Positions 40,101 through 50,462 are shown, counted from the first letter of the stretch. The stretch is 64,000 nt of DNA from Nemertoderma westbladi (GCA_032718475.1 JAUCBJ010000109.1:17592-81591), one strand, 5' to 3'. The notes: generated by a model not told the origin, from the sequence alone. Numbers and translations: made by a program.

Positions 40101-43100
40101 AAAAGTGTATGTGGATACACAAGTGTATGTGGATACAAGTGTGTATGTGGATAAAAAACTGTATGCGGATACAAAAGTGTATGTGGATACAAAAGTGTAT
40201 GTTGATGCAAAAGTGTATGTGGATACAAAAAGTGTATGTGGATACAAAAGTGTATGTGGATACAAAAGTGTATGTTGATGCAAAAGTGTATGTGGATAAA
40301 AAAGTGTATGTGGATACAAAAGTGTATGTGGATACAAAAGTGTATGTTGATGCAAAAGTGTATGTGGATACAAAAAGTGTATGTGGATACAAAAGTGTAT
40401 GTGGATACAAAAGTGTATGTTGATGCAAAAGTGTATGTGGATAAAAAAGTGTATGTGGATACAAAAGTGGTGGATACAAAAGTGTATGTGGATACAAGTA
40501 TGTATGTGGATAAAAAAGTGTATGCGGATACAAAAGTGTATGTGGATACAAAAGTGTATGTTGATGCAAAAGTGTATGTGGATAAAAAAGTGTATGTGGA
40601 TACAAAAGTGTATGTGGATACAAAAGTGTATGTGGTTACAAAAGTGTATGTGGATACAAAAGTGTATGTTGATGCAAAAGTGTATGTGGATACAAAAAGT
40701 GTATGCGGATAAAAAAGTGTATGTGGATACAAAAAGTGTATGCGGATAAAAAAGTGTATGTGGATACAAAAGTGTATGTGGATACAAGTGTGTATGTGGA
40801 TAAAAAAGTGTATGTGGATGCAAAAGTGTATGTGGATACAAAACGTGTACGCGGATACAAAAGTGTATGTGGTTACAAAAGTGTATGTGGATACAAAAGT
40901 GTATGTGGATACAAAAGTGTATGTTGATGCAAAAGTGTATGTGGATAAAAAAGTGTATGTGGATACAAAAAGTGTATGTGGATACAAGTGTGTATGTGGA
41001 TAAAAAAGTGTATGCGGATACAAAAGTGTATGTGGATACAAAAGTGTATGTGGATACAAGTGTGTATGTGGATAAAAAAGTGTATGCGGATACAAAAGTG
41101 TATGTTGATACAAAAGTGTATGTTGATGCAAAAGTGTATGTGGATAAAAAAGTGTATGTGGATAAAAAAGTGTATGTGGATACAAGTGTGTATGTGGATA
41201 AAAAAGTGTATGCGGATACAAAAGTGTATGCGGATAAAAAAGTGTATGTGGATGCAAAAGTGTATGTGGATACAAAACGTGTACGCGGATACAAAAGTGT
41301 ATGTGGTTACAAAAGTGTATGTGGATACAAAAGTGTATGTGGATGCAAAGGTGCATGTGGATACAAAAAGTGTATGTGGATACAATAAGTGTATGTGGAT
41401 ACAAAAGTGTATGTGGATACAAAAAGTGTATGCGGATAAAAAAGTGTATGTGGATACAAAAGTGTATGTGGATACAAAAGTGTATGTTGATGCAAAAGTG
41501 TATGTGGATAAAAAAGTGTATGTGGATACAAAAAGTGTATGTGGATACAAAAGTGTATGTGGATACAAAAGTGTATGTGGATACAAAAAGTGTATGCGGA
41601 TAAAAAAGTGTATGTGGATACAAAAGTGTATGTGGATACAAAAAGTGTATGTGGATACAAAAGTGTATGTGGATACAAAAAGTGTATGCGGATAAAAAAG
41701 TGTATGTGGATAAAAAAGTGTATGTGGATACAAAAGTGTATGTGGATACAAAAGTGTATGTGGATACAAAAGTGTATGTGGATACAAAAAGTGTATGCGG
41801 ATAAAAAAGTGTATGTGGATACAAAAGTGTATGTGGATACAAGTGTGTATGTGGATAAAAAAGTGTATGTGGATACAAAAGTGTATGTTGATGCAAAAGT
41901 GTATGTGGATAAAAAAGTGTATGTGGATACAAAAGTGTATGCGGATACAAAAGTGTATGTGGTTACAAAAGTGTATGTGGATACAAAAGTGTATGTTGAT
42001 GCAAAAGTGTATGTGGATAAAAAAGTGTATGTGGATACAAAAGTGTATGCGGATACAAAAGTGTATGTGGTTACAAAAGTGTATGTGGATACAAAAGTGT
42101 ATGTTGATGCAAAAGTGTATGTGGATACAAAAAGTGTATGCGGATAAAAAAGTGTATGTGGATACAAAAGTGTATGTGGATACAAGTGTGTATGTGGATA
42201 AAAAAGTGTATGCGGATACAAAAGTGTATGTGGATACAAAAGTGTATGTTGATGCAAAAGTGTATGTGGATAAAAAAGTGTATGTGGATAAAAAAGTGTA
42301 TGTGGATACAAGTGTGTAGGTGGATAAAAAAGTGTGTGCGGATACAAAAGTGTATGTGGATACAAAAGTGTATGTGGATACAAAAGTGTATGTGGATACA
42401 AGTGTGTATGTGGATAAAAAAGTGTATGCGGATACAAAAGTGTATGTGGATACAAAAGTGTATGTTGATGCAAAAGTGTATGTGGATAAAAAAGTGTATG
42501 TGGATACAAAAGTGTATGTGGATACAAAAGTGTATGTTGATGCAAAAGTGTATGTGGATACAAAAAGTGTATGCGGATAAAAAAGTGTATGTGGATACAA
42601 AAGTGTATGTGGATACAAGTGTGTATGTGGATAAAAAAGTGTATGTGGATACAAAAGTGTATGTGGATACAAAAGTGTATGTTGATGCAAAAGTGTATGT
42701 GGATAAAAAAGTGTATGTGGATACAAAAAGTGTATGTGGATACAAACGTGTATGTGGATACAAGTGTGTATGTGGATAAAAAAGTGTATGCGGATACAAA
42801 AGTGTATGTGGATACAAAAGTATATGTTGATGCAAAAGTGTATGTGGATAAAAAAGTGTATGTGGATACAAAAGTGTATGCGGATACAAAAGTGTATGTG
42901 GATGCAAAAGTGTATGTGGATACAAAAAGTGTATGTGGATACAATAAGTGTATGTGGATACAAAAGTGTATGTGGATACAAAAGTGTATGTGGATACAAA
43001 AGTGTATGCGGATACAAAAGTGTATGTGGATACAAAAGTGTATGTTGATGCAAAAGTGTATGTGGATGCAAAAGTGTATGTGGATACAAAAAGTGTATGT

Positions 43101-43525
43101 GGATACAAAAGTGTATGTGGATACAAAAGTGTATGTGGATACAAAAGTGTATGTTGATGCAAAAGTGTATGTGGATAAAAAGTGTATGTGGATACAAAGT
43201 GTATGTGGATGCAAAGGTGCATGTGGATAAAAAAGTGTATGTGGATACAAGTGTATGTATGGATACAAAAAGTGTATGTGGATGCAAAAGTGTATGTGGA
43301 TACAAAAAGTGTATGTGGATACAATAAGTGTATGTGGATACAAAGAGTGTATGTGGATACAAAGAGTGTATGCGGATAAAAAAGTGTATGCGGATACAAT
43401 AAGTGTATGTGGATACAAAAGTGTATGTGGATGCAAAAGTGTATGTGGATAAAAAAGTGTATGTTAATACAAAAGTGTATGTGGATACAAAAGTGTATGT
43501 GGATACAAAAGTGTATGTGGATACA
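37138..43525. repeat. 18-bp minisatellite array (AAAAGTGTATGTGGATAC)n
   Basis: About 6.4 kb, roughly 350 units of 18 bp with frequent 19-bp (extra A) units. Recurrent variants carry GGATGC, GCGGATAC, GAGGATAC, GTTGATGC, AATAAG or GGTGCATG. Blocks of variants repeat at larger scale. The unit is a multiple of three and stop-free in all six frames, which produces very long meaningless open frames on both strands. It lies within the CSTF3 intron between the exons at 43576-43767 and 34817-34960. Confidence 0.95.
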
Positions 43526-43575
43526 GAAGCGTCTTTGGGTGGGGTGGATCTTACAAACTATAGTTTATATCTTAC

Positions 43576-43767
43576 GAGAGTTGGGTCGATATCATCTTGC
43601 TCAATAAGTTTACAGTAGATCTGATGGACTTTGGTGTACTTTAATCGGCCTTCCTCGTAATCCGCGTACGCGAAGTACATCACGGGATTCCGTTTAAGGA
43701 CAGTCGTTACAGCTCTCTCGTAAACGTTGGCAGCTTCTTCGGAGAATATCTTGGAACTGTTAATGTC
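43576..43767 (-). CDS. CSTF3: CSTF3 internal exon ([10 protein letters not shown] to DIDPTL)
   Basis: Sixty-four residues, phase 0: [12 protein letters not shown], then [14 protein letters not shown] and DIDPTL, which are diagnostic of CstF-77 HAT repeats. The acceptor is TTAACAG and the donor CTC|GTAAGA. A second GTAAGAT lies 22 nt inside the intron. The 18-bp minisatellite starts only about 50 bp past the donor. Confidence 0.94.
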
Positions 43768-44003
43768 CTGTTAATCAATAAACATCGTAACATGTTTACA
43801 ATTATGAGCTGAACTCGTAACGTAATAAAAGTTACTTGTTCTAGTATAAAAAATGTCAAGAAATATACTTTTTATTAAAATTGATGTTTATTAAATAATA
43901 TAACTTAAGACCCCCGCAACACTTTGCGGTGTAAATAATTTCTAACCACAGTGTTGCTAAATTATGCCCCAACACAAACCCGATAATATACTGAGCGACT
44001 TAC
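43768..44003 (-). other. CSTF3 intron, 236 bp
   Basis: A short AT-rich intron with GTAAGT at its 5' end and TTAACAG at its 3' end (gene sense). Nothing else is seen in it. Confidence 0.85.
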
Positions 44004-44129
44004 CCCTTTCTCTAGAAGCAGTTTACTTTGTGAGTCTAAGAAGAGGGATGATTCGTACCACAATTCCGGATGGTGTCCCAAACATAACAGCGCTTGCTCA
44101 TAAGCAAACATTACCCGGTGCGTGAATAC
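44004..44129 (-). CDS. CSTF3: CSTF3 internal exon (RVMFAYEQ to LLEKG)
   Basis: Forty-two residues, phase 0. [24 protein letters not shown] is followed by SKLLLEKG, a HAT repeat that is nearly identical to the human protein around RVMFAYEQ and GHHP.IWYE. The acceptor is ACACCAG and the donor GGG|GTAAGT. Confidence 0.94.
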
Positions 44130-44254
44130 CTGGTGTAAAGTACCGCAAATATAGGTGGACATTATTTGTGAATGAATACATGGTGAAAAGTAGACATGAT
44201 CATATCTTAATCACAATAATTACTCTAGCTAGCTACAGGGAAATCTTCTGCAAA

Positions 44255-44345
44255 GGGGGGGGGGGGGGGGGGGGGTTCACCCCGCCTTTTTCAAATTTTG
44301 TGAATTTTTAGACTGGGGGAACCACCCCCCCGCCCCCTAAACCTC
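44255..44345. repeat. poly-G tract with a short inverted repeat
   Basis: A run of about 21 G (44255-44275) is followed by TTCACCCCGCC and, 40 bp later, GGGGGAACCACCCCCCC. The two halves can pair (GGGGTTCACCCC with GGGGGAACC). It lies in the CSTF3 intron between 44130 and 44931. The run length is uncertain because homopolymers are error-prone. Confidence 0.6.
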
Positions 44346-44686
44346 GGAAGAAAAAACTAACAAAAACAACCAAAGACGCTTGCACATTGAAAGCGTTCAA
44401 CAAGCCAAATCAAAGAGCAGCTATGGTTTATAAATGCCTAATGCCTTGTTAAGCGATAAATCTGCATTTCTGGACAAACGAGCTGACTACCTATCAAGGT
44501 AAAATCCGATTCAGTAGCTGAACGAACGGTAGGCTAGAACTCACATTCAAATTCGAGACTCAACTTCATCGCACATAATGTGCCGGATCTGATATCACCA
44601 ATGGTGATACAAATTCTAGACAATAAAATATATTCTGACCAGCAGTAGGTGTGGGCGTTATAGGTAATAAGTTCGGCAGAAGATCT

Positions 44687-44886
44687 CCGCGTCCGCAAAG
44701 GGATAGTTCTCCACGTTCTCGAAATCGGAATAAAAGTCCACCTCCAATGAACACATACATAAAGCGGTTGGCCGGTTAATTATTTTCAGTCAAAGGCTGC
44801 GGTAGAGGATTCGGGACTTGAGAACTCACACTGTACGTTGCTATGGGCACATCCTCTATTTGTTCGTCATCCGTTGCTACGGATAA
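44687..44886 (-). repeat. degenerate copies of the 3' end of the CSTF3 exon at 44932-45078
   Basis: In gene sense, 44852-44885 contains AACGGATGACGAACAAATAG. The exon end and donor (about 44926-44957) read AACGGATGACCAACAG|GTAG, so the donor GT is AT in the copy. A second piece, 44687-44716, contains CGTGGAGAACTATCCCTTTG, resembling exon sequence CGTGGGAGAAGAGCAATCCC. The alignments are by eye and need indels. They suggest that this exon's end was also copied into its downstream intron. Confidence 0.5.
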
Positions 44887-44931
44887 CTACTTACCCTACA
44901 TGGTCGCCCGCTGCTATGAATACACCCCTAC

Positions 44932-45078
44932 CTGTTGGTCATCCGTTCGCAAGGGATTGCTCTTCTCCCACGCAATATATTTCTTCCACAGGGCCTTCTG
45001 ATTGGCCTCTTCTGGGGTGTTGTTAGGGGGGGTGGAGGGAAGATTGCGGTTGATACCTCTCATATGGGATTCACATTC
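44932..45078 (-). CDS. CSTF3: CSTF3 internal exon (NNTPEEA to RTDDQQ)
   Basis: Forty-nine residues, phase 0 at both ends. They run from [12 protein letters not shown] through [10 protein letters not shown] to [20 protein letters not shown], matching the conserved CstF-77 segment around [14 protein letters not shown]. The acceptor is GTTACAG and the donor CAG|GTAGGG. The downstream intron holds two diverged copies of this exon's 3' end (see the repeat at 44687-44886). Confidence 0.93.
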
Positions 45079-45493
45079 CTGTAACACAAACAACCGATAG
45101 ATGGAGTACTAACTAACCGTTGACTCCTTACGGCCTATCACTATAAGTTCACGAGGAATAACAAACACATTATATTATTGAACTTGCTGTTAACATTGTT
45201 AATCGGTTTATTACAAGGTTATGCAGATTAGTAAAAGGAACAGGTTACAGACAGAAACCCAAAAAATTCAATTTCGCAAACCAGTTTGCCGCCCTTCGCC
45301 ACGCAATGAATACAGTTACCTACATTAGAGGTACACCGGTATTTGTTGTGGTAACTGTCAGAGTAGATAGATAATAAGTAAATACCTACCTGGTACCCTA
45401 TCTTGATTTTGTTGTGCTATATTTACTAATATTATTAATTTAGTTACTCCGACCGGGGGTGTAAAGAAAAAAAAATGTAATTAAATAAGTAAC
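45079..45493 (-). other. CSTF3 intron, 415 bp
   Basis: An AT-rich intron between the KVSK and ECES exons, starting GTTACT and ending GTTACAG in gene sense. No other feature is seen. Confidence 0.8.
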
Positions 45494-45698
45494 CTTAGAA
45501 ACTTTTCTCGAATGATGATATTCTTTAACTCTGTCTTCTAGAACTCGTTTCGCCAGATTTGGGTTAACACTTTCCTCGAAGCTACAATAGTCTTTCCACA
45601 ACACCTCAATGGTAATCATCGGGGTATTAATTCCCCTTTGGTAGATTCGTCGAACAGCCGCTATACGCTGGTTTTCGGCGTAGGATCCAATGGCCTCA
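45494..45698 (-). CDS. CSTF3: CSTF3 internal exon (SYAENQR to KVSK)
   Basis: It encodes one split base plus 68 residues, from [17 protein letters not shown] through [12 protein letters not shown] and [10 protein letters not shown] to KVSK. These align with the HAT-N repeats of animal CstF-77. The acceptor is TTTACAG and the donor is AAG|GTTACT, a weaker-than-usual 5' site. The leading T implies a split valine codon with an upstream exon that I could not locate. The aromatic and Ala/Leu spacing typical of HAT helices is visible ([13 protein letters not shown]). Confidence 0.9.
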
Positions 45699-47170
45699 CT
45701 GTAAATAGTGAAATAAAGCTAGTATTATTACATCTATTAATACCACGGACTATAATAATTAAGTTATAACGAATGGTTACAATATTACCGCCATCATGAC
45801 ATCCCAGAGTCGGGGTCATCCTCCTTGGGATCACGCGAGATAAACTCTGCGAGGTATTCATCACGCTCCTACAAGGTGACTCAGATTCTGTTTTAGGTCC
45901 ATTGTTGTCAGGAAGAACTCGTATGGCTCGTATAGTTTGTTACTTCATGTGGTAGTTTGTTTGTTAGATGTTTGTTTGGTCAAAGACGCGAATTGTATCA
46001 CTGGTAAGAGCCACGGTGTCTTTAAGTTTGCAAAAGATCACATTTTCAAATTACCTGCAGATACTCCACAGAACAATGTACATTACCACTAGGCGAAAGA
46101 GTTGCTCATTTACTAATTGGCGAGGCGCAGCAACTCGTTCTCGTGAACGGATGAAATAGTTGATGTGGTTCGCGAAGATCCCACCCCCACAACTTAGCAG
46201 AATATATAAACTTGTATAAGTTATTGTACCAAGTTATGGTATAGTTTTACCGTATTTACGGAATCATAAGCTTTCAAAAATATCGTACGACAATGAAAAC
46301 GACGACCTCAAAAAACAGGAGGGGAGTGAGACAGAAAACAACAGAGAACAAAGGACACAAAAGGGAAAACGGGATACAAATAAAATGGGAATTTGTTAAC
46401 GTACCTATCAATATCTCGCGTGCAACATTCTAATATGGCATTACGGTCACACTGAACTGTGGTGCAACGTACTATATACGGTTCAAAGCCGGTAGACAAA
46501 CTTTCTAAAGTTTTTCAATAAGTCAATGAAGAGCAGCGTAGTAAAATTATTCACATAGCCACCGCCACCATGACTGCGCTCAAGCAATGAGTTTTCTACT
46601 CAATAGGGGCGCTAAGAGTGAAAACGGTCAAACATTCAAAAGCAATGGAACCCCCCCCCCCCCCCCCCCCCCACCGCCGAATCGAGCACATAAACAATAT
46701 TTATCGCATTAACAACAAGCGCGCCTGTTAATAACCAAAATTGCACCAATATAGAAGATAAGGAATGTAACACACGAAGAAACAAATAATTATCAAACAA
46801 TTATTGTTGTAACAAGAATAATACACAGTAATCACTACAGGTCTGTAGTCTTGGATCATCTGACCAGTAAGCACCTGCAGCAGCTACCATCAAACAATAA
46901 GTGCCGCATCTGCAGCAACCATCAAACCATAAGTGCCGCACTCATTGTCCGTGTGGGAGTCAGTAGCCATAATAGTTGGTTCTAGACACACCCACACAAG
47001 GACATTTAGTAGAGGGGCTAGTACAATTACAACCGTTCGCTAATGGCATGCACATCTGGCTCGCCCCACAAATAAACTGCAGTATTTAGTCGATGGAGAA
47101 AAATTGCAGCAACAGTAATTATTATTGTAGGTATAGATTAGGGATCCCAGTAGGCCAAGATTGTAGTGAA
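45699..47170. other. region between CSTF3 exons and PICK1, no assigned gene
   Basis: About 1.5 kb. I looked for the missing N-terminal CSTF3 exons and did not find convincing ones. Two short minus-strand stretches have plausible splice sites (45794-45868 and about 46056-46190), but I cannot match them to a protein. A poly-C tract of about 22 bases lies at 46651-46672. Confidence 0.5.
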
Positions 47171-47758
47171 CTAGTCCAGCAGGTTACCGGTAGTGGGCGG
47201 GGCACCTGTACTGTACTGGGCGCCGATATCGCATAGCAAGGCGAGGTCATCGGCTGCCGACCGGCTGGGAGGGTCTGCGGTATGTGGGCCGGCGTCCCCT
47301 AGCAACCCGGCGTCCCCTAGCAACCCCACGTCCTCCAGTAACCCGCTCCCCTCCACGACTCCCTCCCGCTCCCCATCCGAGCCGTCCACGTCGTCGCCGT
47401 CCTCTATCAACCCATCCGCGCTAAAGTCCGGTTTCTGCCCGTATTTGAAGGTCGTCTTCGAGAGATCCACCTCTATGGGAAACACATCGCCCTGCTCGCC
47501 CATGATTCTAGCGCAATCCCCATGGTAACAGGTCAAAGCGGAGATGAGACGTTGGAGTTGGTGCACGATGTCCTGCACGTGTTTCTGATCGAGCAACTCG
47601 AGTTTCTCCAGGACGTTGGATCGCATCTTGGCGAACCGAGAGCGGGCGTCCTGTCGGCAGCGGAGGACCAGTCGGTACTCGTAGTTGCCGGTCTCCACGC
47701 GGTACAACGGCTCCCCGAGGGCGGCGTACGAGTAATCCTCATCGTCAAGTTCCTTCAC
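47171..47758 (-). CDS. PICK1: PICK1 coding exon 2 (C-terminal BAR half and acidic tail)
   Basis: It encodes 195 residues plus a stop. It opens VKELDDEDYSYAALGEPLYR, then TGNYEYRLVLRCRQDAR and LDQKHVQDIVHQLQRL, the last helices of the BAR domain as in animal PICK1, and then VFPIEVDLSKTTF. The remainder diverges: an acidic stretch (EDGDDVDGSDGERE), short LLGDAG repeats and an end GNLLD. The acceptor (CGCAG at 47759-47763) joins in phase 0 to the other exon. The sequence is GC-richer than its surroundings, as expected for coding DNA. Confidence 0.93.
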   Translation of the reverse strand: MKELDDEDYSYAALGEPLYRVETGNYEYRLVLRCRQDARSRFAKMRSNVLEKLELLDQKHVQDIVHQLQRLISALTCYHGDCARIMGEQGDVFPIEVDLSKTTFKYGQKPDFSADGLIEDGDDVDGSDGEREGVVEGSGLLEDVGLLGDAGLLGDAGPHTADPPSRSAADDLALLCDIGAQYSTGAPPTTGNLLD

Positions 47759-48085
47759 CTGCGAATAATTAAATACGTCGTCATAGACACGCAACTCGTA
47801 ACTGAACGCAGACTCCTGATCAACTAAATATAAACACTTTATATACCGGTAATCGATCCGTTAAATGGGAATTTTTATAGATTCCTGAATTGCGAGAGTT
47901 TGGGCATCAAAAGTCATCCATTTTCATTTCCTTTTGGCAAAGAAATTTAGATTCATGTTTTAAAAAAATATTAAATTAAGTGATACTTTCGTATTATATA
48001 TTAAAAAACACAAGTTATTAAATTAAACGACAAATAATAAATATAAATAGTGTAATGAGCAATCGATTGTTATTGTTAACATTAC
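47759..48085 (-). other. PICK1 intron, 327 bp
   Basis: The donor is AAG|GTAATG and the acceptor ATTCGCAG. It is AT-rich, phase 0, and falls inside the BAR domain between SYCLK and VKELDDE. It is the only intron in the coding region. Confidence 0.88.
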
Positions 48086-48871
48086 CTTGAGACAGTAACT
48101 GAGGTACTCGAACTTAATATCGAGGTACTTCCGTATAGTTAGCTTAGTATCGGGTATCGCCTTGTTGAGATACGTGCTGAGATCCGAGACCATCGGCTTT
48201 ATCGACTTGAGGAGTCGGGCCCCGCACTTCTCGATGCCCTGGTGGGCTTCGCCGAACTTCCGTAAGGCCTCGCCCGCGGCGGGCTGGGGGTCCCGGACTC
48301 CGATGGCGTAGAAGAGATCGCCGAACTGACGATGAGCCGAGATGACTCGGTAGTTGCAGCAGAGGATCTTACGGATGTGCTCCGTCAATCCCTTATATAA
48401 GTTGCCGTTCCGCTCTAGTTCCTGGAGTTTTTTAACAAGACCGTCGTTACATAGAATCGCACGACTCAACCCCAAAGCGTCGGCCGTAGACGAACTCATA
48501 TTCTCGACAACACGATGCTTAACTTTCTTCATTACAATGTCGAGCGTCTTCCCTTGTTTGGCGTCGACCGTGAGTTTATTATAGCCGATAACAACCTCTC
48601 CCTTTACTGACTGTATCATCCGAGCTACTTCCACCTTAGTTCTCCCTTTCACGGACTGCCCGTTCACGGCCAATATTTCGTCGCCCGACTGCAGTGTGCC
48701 GTCGCGTGCCGCTGGTGTGTGGTCGAACACTTGGACGACGTAGAGACACGGACACAGTGGGGCCCCGCCCCCGATGCTGATACCCACAAGGTTCTGGGCG
48801 TCCTTGTCTAGGGTTACAGAACCTGGGAGGGTCTTCATCCCCATAGAGTCTTCTTCAAACTCAAAATCCAT
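48086..48871 (-). CDS. PICK1: PICK1 coding exon 1 (PDZ domain and first half of BAR)
   Basis: It encodes 262 residues. PICK1 is a peripheral membrane adaptor that binds receptor and transporter C-termini through its PDZ domain, and binds and curves membranes as a BAR dimer. The start MDFEFEEDS fits the short acidic N-terminus of the family. The PDZ domain spans about residues 17-101 with the ligand loop NLVGISIGGG and the CPC motif (40-42) typical of PICK1. A linker KKVKHRVVENMSS is followed by the BAR region from about 138 (LGLSRAILCNDGLVKKL, LNKAIPDTKLTIRKYLDIKF). With exon 2 the protein is 457 residues, longer than the human 415 because of the tail. One huge exon for PDZ and most of BAR is unusual. 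Confidence 0.95.
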
Positions 48872-49102
48872 CGTTTCTTTCAGTATATTTCTGTATTTGG
48901 AACCGGTCCGGTACGAAATAAAATTACTTAGGCCTACAGAAGAACAGAAGATGGCTTACAGGCTTACAGTGTTAAAGTAGGAGTTGGCTATACCAGTATA
49001 CTGCAGTACCGGTACTGATACAACGATATACCGGTACAGATATCATGTCAGTGGGCAGTGTCAGGGTATTAGTATGTTTGAACGACAGCCGGACAGGGTA
49101 TT
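48872..49102. other. PICK1 upstream region
   Basis: About 230 bp between the PICK1 start codon and the LTR element. It probably holds the 5' UTR or an upstream intron. Several TACCGGTA-like words occur (48999-49040). No TATA box or further exon can be assigned with confidence. Confidence 0.45.
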
Positions 49103-49107
49103 ACAGT
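49103..49107. repeat. left target-site duplication ACAGT
   Basis: ACAGT immediately before the LTR TGT start is repeated right after the 3' LTR end at 62473-62477. A 5-bp duplication is usual for LTR retroelements. Confidence 0.85.
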
Positions 49108-49553
49108 TGTAAAAGCTTTTGTGGGATAACTGATTCGTTTGCCTTGCTGGCCAGTTCCCCCCGGTCGCTAGAATACTCTAAAAGGGATCTATAGCTAAAA
49201 TAGTGCAAGCTACCAGCTTATTGGCTGATGTGCTGTACGAAGGTATCTGGGCTCCGTTTAATCGGCCAACCAGCTTAGGGAGGTTGCCTCAGCCCTGCTG
49301 TCCGTATCGGCCAATAGAATTTGAGTGGGCGTTGATTTTGACCTATCCCAGAGCTACTGAACTGAATTTCCTATCTGTATGCTCATCCCCTGTGTTGGAC
49401 GGGAGCTTCGGGGAATAAGGGTAGTTGGTATCCTCGTATAGTCATCTAGTCATATGATTCTTCATATGATTCTGTTGTTATGTTCCCATTTTTCGCCATA
49501 ACACCGGCTTTTGGGAAGAACTCCAGTAAAACTGCTTAAATTATCGAAAGTAT

Positions 49554-50462
49554 TCAATTCAATTCAGTTTATTTTCCAATAATATTTCCAATAATAACAA
49601 TATACATACATACACAATGGGAATACTTAAATTGTTACAAATTGATAATTTTATTAATTTAGACGGATGGAGACAGCGTGTAGCACGGTGGTGCTAGTAA
49701 TCGCTGCCACCTTTAAGTATGGTGGTATGGCAATACAATAAGAGATAATATCCTTAAATTACAAGTATTGATCGGCAAGACAACGAGTTCTAAGAGTAAA
49801 GCAGGGCAATATTAAGAAAAAAGTGTATATAATATATTAGCGACCAATGATATAACTATGAAACCTTAAATGTTAAGATATTTATAATGTTAAATATAAA
49901 TACAGTAAAAGAAGTCGTGGAAGTCCTCTATACTGACGCGGCTTACTTAGAGGTGGAATGTTTTGATTGGTGGAATATTTGATGTAATTTAGATTAATTT
50001 TTTAATTTGGCTATTCAGAACCTAATGAGATAATATGATTTTAAATTTAATTTAAAGAGTGTTTAATTTAACTAATAGTAATATAAAATTTAGGGTGTTA
50101 ATTTTTACCGATAGTATACCAAAATTCAAATATTTATCCCCAGTATTAATCTGAATATTCAAGGACCCAATGGGCGAAAGCGTGACCCCGCGCCCGGGTA
50201 GAACATGGCATCCCACCGGATACAGGCGTGACCCCGCGCCCGGGTAGAACATGGCATCCCACCGGAGACAGGCGTGACCCCGCGCCCGGGTAGAACATGA
50301 CATCCCACCGGATACAGGCGTGACCCCGCGCCCGGGTAGAATATGGCATCCCACTGGATACAGGCGTGACCCCGCGCCCGGGTAGAATATGGCATCCCAC
50401 CGGATACAGGCGTGACCCCGCGCCCGGGTAGAACATGGCATCCCACCGGAGACAGTATAACT
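49554..50462 (-). mobile_element. nested insertion in the 5' LTR, probably a truncated non-LTR retroelement
   Basis: The sequence is absent from the 3' LTR and is flanked by AGTAT (49549-49553 and 50463-50467). Its left end begins TCAATTCAATTCAG followed by TTTATTTTCC. Read on the minus strand, that is the TGAATTGAATTGA-type tail common at LINE 3' ends. The other end consists of a 46-bp tandem repeat. No coding capacity is recognised. Confidence 0.65.
50180..50455. repeat. 46-bp GC-rich minisatellite, six units
   Basis: Six head-to-tail units begin GCGTGACCCCGCGCCCGGGT at 50180, 50226, 50272, 50318, 50364 and 50410, with one to three differences each. It is much GC-richer than its surroundings, and a perfect CGCCCGGG-type core is kept in every unit. 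Confidence 0.92.

Larger units (their letters stand above)
34817..45698 (-). other. CSTF3: CSTF3 gene, internal part (five exons seen)
   Basis: Five consecutive coding exons on the minus strand encode 271 residues of cleavage stimulation factor subunit 3 (CstF-77, fly Suppressor of forked). This nuclear HAT-repeat scaffold bridges CstF-50 and CstF-64 and contacts CPSF during pre-mRNA 3'-end cleavage. In gene order the exons are 45494-45698, 44932-45078, 44004-44129, 43576-43767 and 34817-34960. Joined residue for residue they follow the animal protein without gaps, with in-phase GT-AG junctions. The N-terminal ~170-200 residues and the C-terminal third, including the Pro-rich CstF-64/CstF-50-binding region, are not found here. 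Downstream exons must lie left of base 1, so the intron after the last visible exon exceeds 34.8 kb. Both retroelement copies are antisense to the gene. Confidence 0.93.

Noticed and set aside
37137-41294. Very long open frame (about 1,385 codons, minus strand) and many others on both strands over 37.1-43.5 kb
   Set aside because: They are translations of the 18-bp minisatellite, whose unit is a multiple of three and lacks stops in all six frames. The products are simple hexapeptide repeats, and frames switch at each 19-bp unit.
37138-43525. 18-bp minisatellite as another exon-derived array
   Set aside because: I compared the unit with the ends of both flanking exons and saw no convincing match.
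45794-45868. Possible small terminal exon (minus strand) starting ERDEYLAEFISRD with an acidic end
   Set aside because: It has a plausible acceptor and a stop, but I cannot match it to CSTF3 or any other protein and there is no partner exon.
46056-46190. Possible minus-strand exon with a CTGCAG|GTAATT donor and residues such as NEQLFRLVVMYIVLW
   Set aside because: It has a faint resemblance to the CstF-77 N-terminal HAT region but is far less conserved than the other exons, and alternative frames are equally protein-like.
47193-47827. Plus-strand open frames opposite PICK1
   Set aside because: They are shadows of the GC-rich PICK1 coding exon on the other strand.
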